A DNA stretch of 45,340 nucleotides from a virus: positions 1 to 45,340 of the IMG/VR virus record IMGVR_UViG_3300020020_000070; one strand, 5' to 3'. Below are positions 14,414 to 22,301 of this stretch, piece by piece. Every line of letters starts with the position of its first letter. The first letter of the stretch is position 1. Made by a program: the position numbers and the translations under genes. A model generated the notes under the pieces. It ran no database searches and was not told the origin of the DNA. It saw only the letters and a list, made by a program, of their open reading frames with translations.

Positions 14414-15927
14414 CCATCGTCAAGCGCCTTGTCAAAGGCAGCCCTCTCACCAACGCCGAGTTGGACGGCAACTTCACCGACCTGGACGGCCGCGCGTCGA
14501 CCGCCCAGGCGGCGGCGACAGCTGCGGCATCGGCTGCAGCGGCGGCCAGCACGACGGCAGGGACGGCGGCGACCAACGCGGCGACGGCCCTGGCGGCTGC
14601 CAATGCGAAGCCAAGCCTGCAGTCCGGAGCGCTGGCCGCGTCGGCATCCCTGGCGCCCAATGCCACGGCGGTCCAGAACGCGATCAACAGCGCGGTGCAG
14701 GGCGTCGTCGTCGGCAGCACGGACCCGCTGCCGACGCCTTACTCGACGTCGATCCCGCTGGACCTGACGCGCGGGCGCGAGATGGGCGGAAACGTCCTGA
14801 CGGGCAACGTGACGCTGACCATCGCGTCATCGCCGGCGCCGATCATCAACGGCTTTTGCAACGTCACGCTGATCGGCAACGGCAGCGCAATCGCGACATG
14901 GCCGGGCGTCGAGCTATGGGACGAGACGTACGCCTGGAACGCGGCGGACGGCGCGCAGAACGAGCTCACCTTCTTTCGCCGCGCGAACACGACCTACCTG
15001 CTGGGCAAGCGCGGGCCGATCCTGGACACCAGCGCGCCGGCCTTCGTCGCCGCGGTCGTTCAAAACGCGATGCCGACCCATGTCGTGATGCAGTGGTCGC
15101 CGGACATCGACCTTGCAGCGATCAGCGCGCCGGGCCAGTTCACCGTCACCGGCGGGCATAGCGTCACCGCGCATGATCCGACGACGCCGCCCTATTCGTA
15201 CCTCACGATCGTTCCCGGCCTGACGGCTGGCGAGTCGGTCCAGGTTAGCTATGCGGTCCCGTCCACCAACAAGATGAAGGACCTATCGGGCAACTTTGCG
15301 CCGGGCTTTGTGAACCAGCCGGTCGCCAACTATGTCGCGGGCGCCCCCAGCACTACAAAGGTCCGCCTCAATGTGTCCGGCGGGTCCGGCCAGATGGGCG
15401 CGCTGGTCGGCGAGTCGGGCAATGGCACCGACGGATACAACTACTTCAACGAAGAACCGACCAGCTGCTTCCAGTTCGCCGACTACAGCGCGGTCAGCAC
15501 GACGAAGATGCCGGCCAATGCGGCGGCGTCGATCCGCTGGACGATGGCGAACGCCAACCAGGACGTCACGTGGTCGATGTCGTTCAGCCTGAACAGCGAC
15601 CCGACCTACCCGGGGCCGCTGGGATCGAATGGCTATGCCAGCTGCGATGTCACCTACGCGATCGGCAGCAGCGACGGGGTCAATCCGACCTATCGGGACC
15701 TGGGCGCCGGCGCGGACGTCGTCGTCGCGGCGGCCAATGGCGACGTCTGCGAGTTCGTCCGGCAGGCGAACGGGACGGTCACGTTCCGGGTCAGCAAGAA
15801 CGGCGGCAGCAGCTGGACGACGACCGATACGTTCACGACTGACCCGGCCGAGGCGCTGTACTTCCTGGCGCAGTTCGGCATGTGGTCGATCAACAATCTG
15901 ATCGGGACCGGCTTCGTCGCACCATGA
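14410..15927 (+). CDS. Tail fibre protein
   Basis: A 505-residue fibre. The N-terminus MTIVKRLVKGSPLTNAELDG followed by an Ala/Thr-rich helix (residues 30-70) is the standard opening of phage fibre proteins that bind the tail. The middle part (residues 105-290) is beta-rich and has an immunoglobulin-like segment (SAPAFVAAVVQNAMPTHVVM, GLTAGESVQVSYAV). The C-terminal 190 residues form a separate beta domain that may be the receptor-binding tip. It is coupled by ATGA to the next, larger fibre gene. Confidence 0.8.
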   Translation: MTIVKRLVKGSPLTNAELDGNFTDLDGRASTAQAAATAAASAAAAASTTAGTAATNAATALAAANAKPSLQSGALAASASLAPNATAVQNAINSAVQGVVVGSTDPLPTPYSTSIPLDLTRGREMGGNVLTGNVTLTIASSPAPIINGFCNVTLIGNGSAIATWPGVELWDETYAWNAADGAQNELTFFRRANTTYLLGKRGPILDTSAPAFVAAVVQNAMPTHVVMQWSPDIDLAAISAPGQFTVTGGHSVTAHDPTTPPYSYLTIVPGLTAGESVQVSYAVPSTNKMKDLSGNFAPGFVNQPVANYVAGAPSTTKVRLNVSGGSGQMGALVGESGNGTDGYNYFNEEPTSCFQFADYSAVSTTKMPANAAASIRWTMANANQDVTWSMSFSLNSDPTYPGPLGSNGYASCDVTYAIGSSDGVNPTYRDLGAGADVVVAAANGDVCEFVRQANGTVTFRVSKNGGSSWTTTDTFTTDPAEALYFLAQFGMWSINNLIGTGFVAP

Positions 15928-18851
15928 GCGGACTGCACAACATCCTGCTGCGCTCCAAGAAAGGGGGCGCCGCGCCGCCGCCGCCTGGAACGTACCTTTG
16001 GTCCGAGCTATTCGCCAGCGCGACGACCGGCGACAACATCACTATCCCGGTCGACACGACGGTACTTTTCGACCTGACGCAGTCGCCTATCTATCGGGAC
16101 GTCCTGGTGCTTGGGACGATGGACGTCGACGTCAGCAAGAACACCGAATTCCGCGCGGAGTCGCTGGTCTTCGACGGCGGCCGGCATCTGATCGGGCGCG
16201 ACACGGTCCCGCTGCAGGACCCGCTAAAGCATCGAATCACGCTGACCGGCGCCTACAGCCGGGAGACGGCCGAGAACAAGGCCGACATGAAGAACGCGCT
16301 GATGACCAGCATCCGCGGGATTCTGTACATGAACGGCTTTGAGCGCAGCTGGTTCGGTCATGTCCCGGCCGATGTGCACGTGAAGCTGGGCGCGACTGCG
16401 GAGGTCGGCGCCACGACGATCCAGCTGTCGAAGCCGGTCACCTGGAAGGCTGGCAAGACGATCCACTTGGCCACGACGCGCTACTGGGCCGAGGCCGCCG
16501 GCGCGGGCGCCGAGTTCCGCGTCATTGCGGCCGACGTCGTCAACTCGACGACCGTCACGCTGACCCAGCCGCTGACCTATCGGCACTTCGGGCAGCTGCA
16601 GTACATGGTCCCGCCGGCATTCGAGGGCGCGTCCGGCGTCAACCTGTCGCTGACGCCGCGGGTTGTTCAGCCCGGCGACGTCTTCGCGGGCAACGTCCCG
16701 GCGTCGATCGTCCTGAACAACGGCGCGCCGCAGGTCCGCGACACGCGCTGCACGGTCAGCTACGTCGACTTCCCGATCCGCATCAGCAGCCCGGCCGACA
16801 GCGACTACACGACCCACGGCTGGGCCGCAACGATCGGGATGATGGGCTACACAGGGACCTGCCGCGTCCGCGGCGTCACATGGGAGCGCGCGGGCAAGGC
16901 GGGCATGCTGGGCGCCTACCCGGACCACCATCACATGCGATCCGGCGGACGCTTCGGCCAGCCTGACGCCGCGGTCATCTATGGGCCGCTGAACCCGGCG
17001 ACGAACTACCACCGGGGGATCGCGGTCCTGCGGTCGACCAACCGCGGCTTCGTCTTCCATGGGACGCAGGGCGCGTCGCTGGAGGACGCCTTCTTCGACG
17101 ACATCGACACGCACGCGGTCTTCCAGGAGGACGGCGGCGAGGAAGAAATCATCATCCGCCGATGCCATGTGGCGCGCGTCAACCCGATCGGCTACGGCAA
17201 GACGCCGATCAAGGAGTTCGATGCGCGGCAGTACCTGTACCAAGGCCCGGTCGGACCGTCGGGCTTCTGGCTGGTCAATCTGCGGATCACATTCGAGGAC
17301 AACGAGGCCAGCGGCGGCGACATTGGGATTTGGCAGCTGCCGTCGACCAAGTGCTTCGGCCAGTCGCGCATGTGGCCGATCGTGCCGAACCGCCGGCCGG
17401 TCATCAGCTGGGCGCGGAACGAGGCGCACAGCCAGCGCCGAACCTGCATGATCACCGGCAGCGAAATCGTCAACGAGGCCGGCGCCCTGGTCAACCCGGG
17501 CTATGGCAACACATGGCGGATGCCGCCGCAGATCGACCTGCAGACGCTGACCGATGCCGAGTTCGCCCTGGGCCTGATGCTGGGGGCGAATCTCTGGAAG
17601 GGGCACCATCAGTGCTACGTCAACAACGCGATGCCGGTCAATTACGACAGCTGGCAGGTCGGGCCCGCGCGCGCGCCCTTCACGCATGACGGGGTCGGCG
17701 GCGAGGACGGCGACGAGAACCAGATGATCCGCGGCGTGGCTGCCGGCCAGTTCATCCGCTGTCTGTTCACGCCCAAGTCCCTCGACGACGCCTACCCGCT
17801 GCACAAGCCATACATCGCGGTCAGCTACCACGGCGGCGTCTGGTGGAAGAAGTGCAATGTCCTTGCGACGCCGATCAACGGGCTGGTCTATTTCGCGCAC
17901 GGCATCCTGGTCCAGCGCGGCGGGATGATGCGCCTGTCGGACTTCTACGAGGACCCGATCTACACGGGCTTCAAGGAGTGGGACGGCACGGCGATCATCG
18001 GCCAGAACGGCGGGTATCCCGGCTATTTCTCGCCGCCGCTGCAGATGATCGGGCGCTGGCCCAGCGCGGCCCAGTACATGGGGACGCTGCCCGTGTACTG
18101 GAACCAGTCGCAGGTCGGGGCCAAGCGCATCCCGGCCGGCGGCACGTTCTTCAACACGGACGGCGGCTGGTGGGTCCACAACGACCCGTTCTTCCTGTTC
18201 GGCCTGACCGGCTACGTCAACGCGGCGACGCCGCCCGGGACCGATCCGGGGACCAATGGCGTCCTGATGTCAGTCGCCCACGAATGGTATGGGCTGGAGG
18301 CGCCCTACGTCGACTTCGTCGATGTGAAGTACGCCGGCGCCGAGGTCCACTTCGACCGGGTCAACCCGGCGACGGACGCGGTCGTCAGCAGCTGGGACTT
18401 CCCGTACAGCGACCCGAACCAGACGACGTTCCACAACATGCGTCGCTGCAGCATCATCAAGGGCGGCCACTACCGCGTCCGCTGGAACCAGTCGGGGCCG
18501 GCGGCTGTCCCGCTGCCGCTGCGACAGGTCCAGCTGCTGATGTTCGGCGACGCGGATCAGATCACGACGACGGGCGGACATCACTTCTACGTCGAGGTCC
18601 AGTTCAGCGGGGCCAAGACGGTCAGCCGCGTCCTGTTCCCGTACACCGGCGGCGGCGGGACGATTGCGACGCAGCTGGGGTCGAAGCAGGCCGTCCGCGA
18701 CCAGCAGGGCTTCGCATGGTGGCAGGACAAGCCCAACAATCGCGTCGTCGTCTGCGTGGCCTGGGGCCAGTTCGGCCGCGACCTGTCGCACGGCCCGTAC
18801 CATGTCCTTGCTCTCTACAGCCGGCTCCACATGAACATCGAGGCACCCTGA
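15924..18851 (+). CDS. G8-domain beta-helix tail fibre / tailspike-like protein
   Basis: A 975-residue protein. Residues about 38-110 match a G8 domain: a beta-strand pattern ending in LVFDGGRHLIGRDTVPLQDP, where the GGxxxIG turn is typical. A long parallel beta-helix-like region follows. It includes LEDAFFDDIDTHAVFQEDGG and IIIRRCHVARV, in a pattern like that of pectate-lyase-type and CEMIP-type proteins. In animal hyaluronan-binding proteins, G8 domains sit in front of such helices. Here the protein probably binds or cleaves surface polysaccharide; no catalytic residues can be assigned. A Pro-rich linker (residues 16-22) probably separates it from a tail-binding N-terminus. It overlaps the previous gene by ATGA. 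Confidence 0.8.
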   Translation: MSGLHNILLRSKKGGAAPPPPGTYLWSELFASATTGDNITIPVDTTVLFDLTQSPIYRDVLVLGTMDVDVSKNTEFRAESLVFDGGRHLIGRDTVPLQDPLKHRITLTGAYSRETAENKADMKNALMTSIRGILYMNGFERSWFGHVPADVHVKLGATAEVGATTIQLSKPVTWKAGKTIHLATTRYWAEAAGAGAEFRVIAADVVNSTTVTLTQPLTYRHFGQLQYMVPPAFEGASGVNLSLTPRVVQPGDVFAGNVPASIVLNNGAPQVRDTRCTVSYVDFPIRISSPADSDYTTHGWAATIGMMGYTGTCRVRGVTWERAGKAGMLGAYPDHHHMRSGGRFGQPDAAVIYGPLNPATNYHRGIAVLRSTNRGFVFHGTQGASLEDAFFDDIDTHAVFQEDGGEEEIIIRRCHVARVNPIGYGKTPIKEFDARQYLYQGPVGPSGFWLVNLRITFEDNEASGGDIGIWQLPSTKCFGQSRMWPIVPNRRPVISWARNEAHSQRRTCMITGSEIVNEAGALVNPGYGNTWRMPPQIDLQTLTDAEFALGLMLGANLWKGHHQCYVNNAMPVNYDSWQVGPARAPFTHDGVGGEDGDENQMIRGVAAGQFIRCLFTPKSLDDAYPLHKPYIAVSYHGGVWWKKCNVLATPINGLVYFAHGILVQRGGMMRLSDFYEDPIYTGFKEWDGTAIIGQNGGYPGYFSPPLQMIGRWPSAAQYMGTLPVYWNQSQVGAKRIPAGGTFFNTDGGWWVHNDPFFLFGLTGYVNAATPPGTDPGTNGVLMSVAHEWYGLEAPYVDFVDVKYAGAEVHFDRVNPATDAVVSSWDFPYSDPNQTTFHNMRRCSIIKGGHYRVRWNQSGPAAVPLPLRQVQLLMFGDADQITTTGGHHFYVEVQFSGAKTVSRVLFPYTGGGGTIATQLGSKQAVRDQQGFAWWQDKPNNRVVVCVAWGQFGRDLSHGPYHVLALYSRLHMNIEAP

Positions 18852-19213
18852 TGAAACTGTCCGCATCCCTGGCGCTGACGATCGCGCTGCTGGCCCCGGC
18901 TGTCGCGCAGACCGTCCCGCGCGACGCGGCCATCGCAAACCGCGAGGCGTGGTGCGAGTGCGTCATGGTCGGCGGCGAATGCCGGGTCACGAACAGCGAC
19001 CCGAAGCCGGCGGGGACGCGGCTGTTCACGCCCGCCGGCGTCATCAGCGGCGAGGCGTACAACTGGATCAGGGCGCACGGCGCGCTGATGTGCAAGACCG
19101 GGTCGCAGGTCTGCCGCGAGGACTGGACGGGCGAGCGCTGCCGGACCTTCCGCGGCATGTTCCGCGACAGCCCGATGGTCTGCGTGCGCCCTGGCGCGCC
19201 CCGGCAGCAATGA
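18851..19213 (+). CDS. Small exported cysteine-rich protein
   Basis: A 120-residue protein with a clear signal peptide (MKLSASLALTIALLAPAVAQ, cleavage after residue 18-20). Seven cysteines follow at 35, 37, 44, 81, 88, 97 and 111, suggesting a disulphide-bonded periplasmic fold. It starts on the last base of the G8 fibre stop codon (TGATG) and ends in an ATGA overlap with the head-tail connector gene, so it is fully embedded in the late operon. It may protect the infected cell from superinfection or assist fibre folding; both are guesses. Confidence 0.75.
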   Translation: MKLSASLALTIALLAPAVAQTVPRDAAIANREAWCECVMVGGECRVTNSDPKPAGTRLFTPAGVISGEAYNWIRAHGALMCKTGSQVCREDWTGERCRTFRGMFRDSPMVCVRPGAPRQQ

Positions 19214-19773
19214 GCGCCCTGGACGTCGTCACGCCGCCGGCGCTGGAGCCGCTGGACGTCGCCACGGCGAAGGTATGGGCGCGCATCGACACGCCCGCCT
19301 TCGACGCCACGATCCCGATGATGATCACGGCGGCGCGGCAGCACGCCGAGCATGAACTGGGCTCGCGCCTGATCACGCAGACGCTGCGCGCGCAGCTGGA
19401 GGACTGGCCGGCAGCGACCCAGCTGTTCCGCCTGCATCCGGTCCAGTCGATCGCCGTGACCTACTGGAACGGCGCGGCCTGGGTCGCCGGCCCGGCGGTC
19501 GTCGTCGGCCGCGGCGGCCTGGGCGAGAACTACGTCCGGCTGCCGTCGGGCGCCTACTTCCCGGCCTGGACGTCGACGGGCGGCGCGGTCGTCCGGGTCG
19601 ACTTCGTCGTGGGCTACGGCGACACGCCTGAGTCCGTCCCGCAGTCGATCCGGCAGTTCATCGCGGCGCACGTGGCCTACTGGGTGCGCAATCCGGAGGC
19701 GGCGGTCGAAATGCAGATGATCCCCTCGCCCTTCCTGTCGTCGCTGCTGGATCCTTTCAGGACCTACCTGTGA
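19210..19773 (+). CDS. Head-tail connector protein (gp6-like)
   Basis: A 187-residue protein of the phage gp6-like/phiE125 gp8-type connector family, which extends the portal channel. The N-terminal half is helical, with the family pattern of two short helices (LDVATAKVWARIDTPAFDA, MMITAARQHAEHELGS). The YW-containing strand and FVVGYGDTPESVPQSIRQFI near the C-terminus are typical. The order connector, head closure, gp10-like, DUF3168-like, tail tube is the usual one. Confidence 0.85.
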   Translation: MSALDVVTPPALEPLDVATAKVWARIDTPAFDATIPMMITAARQHAEHELGSRLITQTLRAQLEDWPAATQLFRLHPVQSIAVTYWNGAAWVAGPAVVVGRGGLGENYVRLPSGAYFPAWTSTGGAVVRVDFVVGYGDTPESVPQSIRQFIAAHVAYWVRNPEAAVEMQMIPSPFLSSLLDPFRTYL

Positions 19774-20120
19774 CCCGCGCCGCCCCGATCAGCGCCGGCG
19801 AGTTGGATCAGGTCGTCAGCATCGACCGCCGCGTTGGCGCGCCGGACGCTGTCGGGCAGGGGTCGGACGTTTGGGAGCCGGTCGTCGAGGACATCTTCGC
19901 GCGCGCCCGACCGCTGCGCATGAACGAGTTTTTCCGGGCCGGCGCGACCCAGTCGCAGGAGTCGATCGTGTTCGGCATCCGGTACCGCGCCGGCTTCGAT
20001 GCGGCCATGCGCGTCCGCTGGAAGGGCCGCGCGTACGAACTGACGGCCGAGCCGGTCGACGTCGACGGCGGGCGCCACACGCTGGAGCTCTACTGCAAGG
20101 GGGGACGATCCCTTGGCTGA
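19770..20120 (+). CDS. Head-tail adaptor / head closure protein
   Basis: A 116-residue beta-barrel protein of the SPP1 gp16-like head-tail joining family, which seals the head after packaging. Family traits are the N-terminal AGELDQVVSIDRRV strand, the VWEPVVEDIFARARPL segment and a C-terminal VDGGRHTLELYCKG strand. The start is GTG in a GTGA overlap with the connector stop. Confidence 0.85.
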   Translation: MTRAAPISAGELDQVVSIDRRVGAPDAVGQGSDVWEPVVEDIFARARPLRMNEFFRAGATQSQESIVFGIRYRAGFDAAMRVRWKGRAYELTAEPVDVDGGRHTLELYCKGGRSLG

Positions 20121-20595
20121 TGACGGCATCAAGGCGACGTTCCACGGCATCCCGGACTACCGGGCGGCCCTGCTGGGCATCCCGCGGAAGCTGCGCAAGC
20201 GCGCGCTGCTGAACAGTCTGCGCAAGGGCGCGCGGCTGGTCCGGGACGAGGCGCGTCGCGGCGCGCCGGTCTTGCGCAACGAGCTAAAGTCGCCGACGCG
20301 CAAGCCCGGGACGCTGCGCCGGGCCATCGCGGTCCGGTCGTCGCGCATCGCGCGGCAGCGCGGGAACGTCGGTGTCTTCGTCAACGTCCGGCCGGCCAAG
20401 GGCGCCAAGGTCGGGGCCAACTCGCCGGATGATCCGTTCTACTGGCGCTGGATCAACTGGGGCTTCCGGTCGTACCAGGGGCTTGAGTTCCTGGAGGGCG
20501 GGGCGAAGAAGCTGCCCCAGGCGCTGGACGTCATCGGCGACGACCTGGGCAAGCAGATCAACAAGCTGAACCGCAACCCGAAGGACCCCCTCTGA
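20113..20595 (+). CDS. HK97 gp10-like tail completion / neck protein
   Basis: A 160-residue protein of the HK97 gp10 family. It has a positively charged helical N-terminal half (RKLRKRALLNSLRKGARLVRDEA, broken by conserved small residues), the APV-R motif, and the PFYWRWINWGFRSYQGLEFL segment, a strong family signature. The start is TTG, seven bases after an AAGGGGG ribosome site, and it overlaps the previous gene by 8 bases. No better in-frame start exists. Confidence 0.88.
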   Translation: MADDGIKATFHGIPDYRAALLGIPRKLRKRALLNSLRKGARLVRDEARRGAPVLRNELKSPTRKPGTLRRAIAVRSSRIARQRGNVGVFVNVRPAKGAKVGANSPDDPFYWRWINWGFRSYQGLEFLEGGAKKLPQALDVIGDDLGKQINKLNRNPKDPL

Positions 20596-20963
20596 TGGCC
20601 GTCGACATTGACTTCCGCGCGGCGCTGGTCGCCTGGGCCCCGCTGGTCGCGGTCGTCGGGGCCAAGGTGGTCGAGAACGGCATCGTCGAGGGCCAGACGC
20701 CGCCCTATGTCGTCTTCACGACCGACGACCAGCCGCACCAGACGCTGGGCGGCGACGACGCGGGCGGCATCACGACGATCCAAGTCGAGTGCTGGTCGAC
20801 GTCCGCCCTGCTGGCTGCTGCGCTGTCGAAGCATGTCAAGGACGCGCTCAAGGCCAGCCCTGTCGCGGTCGCTGCATGCGCCACGGTCCTGTCCGAATTG
20901 ACCGGCTTCGACCCGGACCTGGGACTGGACGCGGCGATCCTGTCGATCGAATGGTGGCGCTGA
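20595..20963 (+). CDS. Tail completion protein (DUF3168-like)
   Basis: A 122-residue alpha/beta protein at the position of the tail terminator or completion protein. The family-like features are VENGIVEGQTPPYVVFTT, IQVECWS and the final ILSIEWW strand. It probably caps the tail tube during assembly and joins it to the neck. It overlaps the gp10-like gene by one base, and a 76-base gap separates it from the tail tube gene. Confidence 0.8.
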   Translation: MAVDIDFRAALVAWAPLVAVVGAKVVENGIVEGQTPPYVVFTTDDQPHQTLGGDDAGGITTIQVECWSTSALLAAALSKHVKDALKASPVAVAACATVLSELTGFDPDLGLDAAILSIEWWR

Positions 20964-21039
20964 CGGCCCAGCTGATGGAATACTCGGCGCGAACTTCTTT
21001 CCAACCCCGGCCATCGGGCCGCATCACGGAGGCTATCCA

Positions 21040-21693
21040 ATGCCGCTCGCAAACGTCATAAAGGGCCGGAACGTCAAGGTCGAGGTCGGCGCGACCTACC
21101 TGGGCGCCCCGATCAGCGTCACCGCCGTCTCCCAGGCCAATCCAGGGGTCGCCACCGCGACCGCGCACGGGCTGGCGGACGGGGTCGTCGGCTTCTTCCA
21201 GAACGTCCTGGGGATGGTCCAGCTGGACCAGCAGGCAGTCCGCATCGACGCGCCGGCGGCCAACACGTTCTCGCTGCAGGGCCTGAACACGATCGCCTTC
21301 CCGGCGTACAGCGGCGGCCAGCTGGTGACCGTCCTGACATGGCTCACCCTGGCCGAATCGACGGCCTACCGGATCGCCGGCGGCGCGCCCGAGAAGCTGG
21401 ATGTGACGACCCTGATCGACGTCGTGCGGCAGGAGGAAAACGGGCTGCTTGCGGCGTCCGGCCTGGAGTTCGACACGATCGCCACGACGATCCCGACCGC
21501 TGCGCTGCAGCTGATCGAGTCGGCGGCGCAGGCGGGCACGAAGCTGATCTTCCGCATCACGCTGTCGGACGGCGCGGTCCGGCTGGCCTATGGCGAGCCG
21601 GCGCTGCCGGGCGAGGACGTCGGCCTGGGCGCGGTCGGCACGGGTAGCCTGGGCGTCTCGGTCAAGGGCTACATCCTCAAGCTGGCGCCCTGA
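21040..21693 (+). CDS. Major tail tube protein
   Basis: A 217-residue tail tube subunit that polymerises into the hollow tail. It follows ACGGAGG at a good distance from the ATG. The N-terminal VKVEVGATYLGAPISVTAV strand pair and the C-terminal LPGEDVGLGAVGTGSLGVSV block are shared with its paralogue at 13549. The position directly before the frameshifted chaperone pair is the canonical tube position, so this copy is taken as the true tube. Confidence 0.88.
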   Translation: MPLANVIKGRNVKVEVGATYLGAPISVTAVSQANPGVATATAHGLADGVVGFFQNVLGMVQLDQQAVRIDAPAANTFSLQGLNTIAFPAYSGGQLVTVLTWLTLAESTAYRIAGGAPEKLDVTTLIDVVRQEENGLLAASGLEFDTIATTIPTAALQLIESAAQAGTKLIFRITLSDGAVRLAYGEPALPGEDVGLGAVGTGSLGVSVKGYILKLAP

Positions 21694-22079
21694 TGGCCGG
21701 CCCGTCGACGCGAGAGCGCCTTCGCGCGCAGCGCCAGCACTGGCACGAACTGGACGACCCGCCGCGGCGCGCGCTGTTGCTGGAGCGGCCGCAGGTCGTC
21801 ACGATGCTTCCGATCCGCGGCCGGCCGACCTTCGACCAGCTGCGGAAGATCGCGGAGGATCACATCGTCGGCTGGCGGGGCATCACGCAGGCGGACCTTC
21901 TCGGCGCCGCGATCGGCGCGTCGGACCAGGAACCCTTCGACAAGGCGCTGCTCCTGGAATGGCTGGCTGACCATCCCGAGGTCATCACCGAGGCGGCCCG
22001 GACGATGATGGACCTGCTGCGGGTCTACAACCAACGCGAGGACGCCGCCGCAAAAAACTCGCCGACTCCCTCGACGTAG
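21693..22079 (+). CDS. Tail assembly chaperone, short form (gpG-like)
   Basis: A 128-residue protein in the position of lambda gpG, which coats the tape measure during tail assembly. The N-terminal basic segment (GPSTRERLRAQRQHWHELDD) is followed by a helical domain. Translation ends normally at the TAG at 22077, unless ribosomes slip at the A AAA AAC site about 20 bases earlier. It overlaps the tube gene by one base. Confidence 0.88.
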   Translation: MAGPSTRERLRAQRQHWHELDDPPRRALLLERPQVVTMLPIRGRPTFDQLRKIAEDHIVGWRGITQADLLGAAIGASDQEPFDKALLLEWLADHPEVITEAARTMMDLLRVYNQREDAAAKNSPTPST

Positions 22080-22300
22080 CGGCGGGCATCGTTTGGGAAG
22101 GCGAAGCGCCGCCCGAACGCACGCCGCGAACGAGGGAGTCGATGAAGGTCTACGCGATGCTGCAGAACGGCATGGGCGGAATAGACTGGGGCCCGGGCCT
22201 GGACTTGGCCATTGCGCTGTTCCAGATCGAGGACGTCGAGGCCCTGTGCAATGACCTGCTGACGATCAAATGGCACAAGCCAGCCAAGCCGGAAGACTGA
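21693..22300 (+). CDS. Tail assembly chaperone, frameshifted long form (gpGT-like)
   Basis: A predicted 202-residue product of -1 ribosomal frameshifting. The first 121 codons are shared with the short form. Reading then moves back one base at 22052-22058 and continues in the -1 frame through LADSLDVAAGIVWEG and MKVYAMLQNGMGG to the TGA at 22298. The -1 frame is open across the overlap and stops two bases before the tape measure start, exactly as in lambda G/GT. The T part recruits tube subunits while the G part binds the tape measure. A separate start at ATG 22142 is possible but has no good ribosome site. Confidence 0.85.
22052..22058 (+). promoter_or_regulatory. Programmed -1 frameshift slippery site A AAA AAC
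   Basis: The heptamer AAAAAAC is in the right phase for the zero frame (GCA AAA AAC). It is the canonical X XXY YYZ slippery sequence. The zero-frame stop follows about 20 bases later, and the -1 frame then runs to 22300. GC-rich sequence downstream could form a stimulatory structure; I did not define one. Confidence 0.88.
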
Positions 22301-22301
22301 C

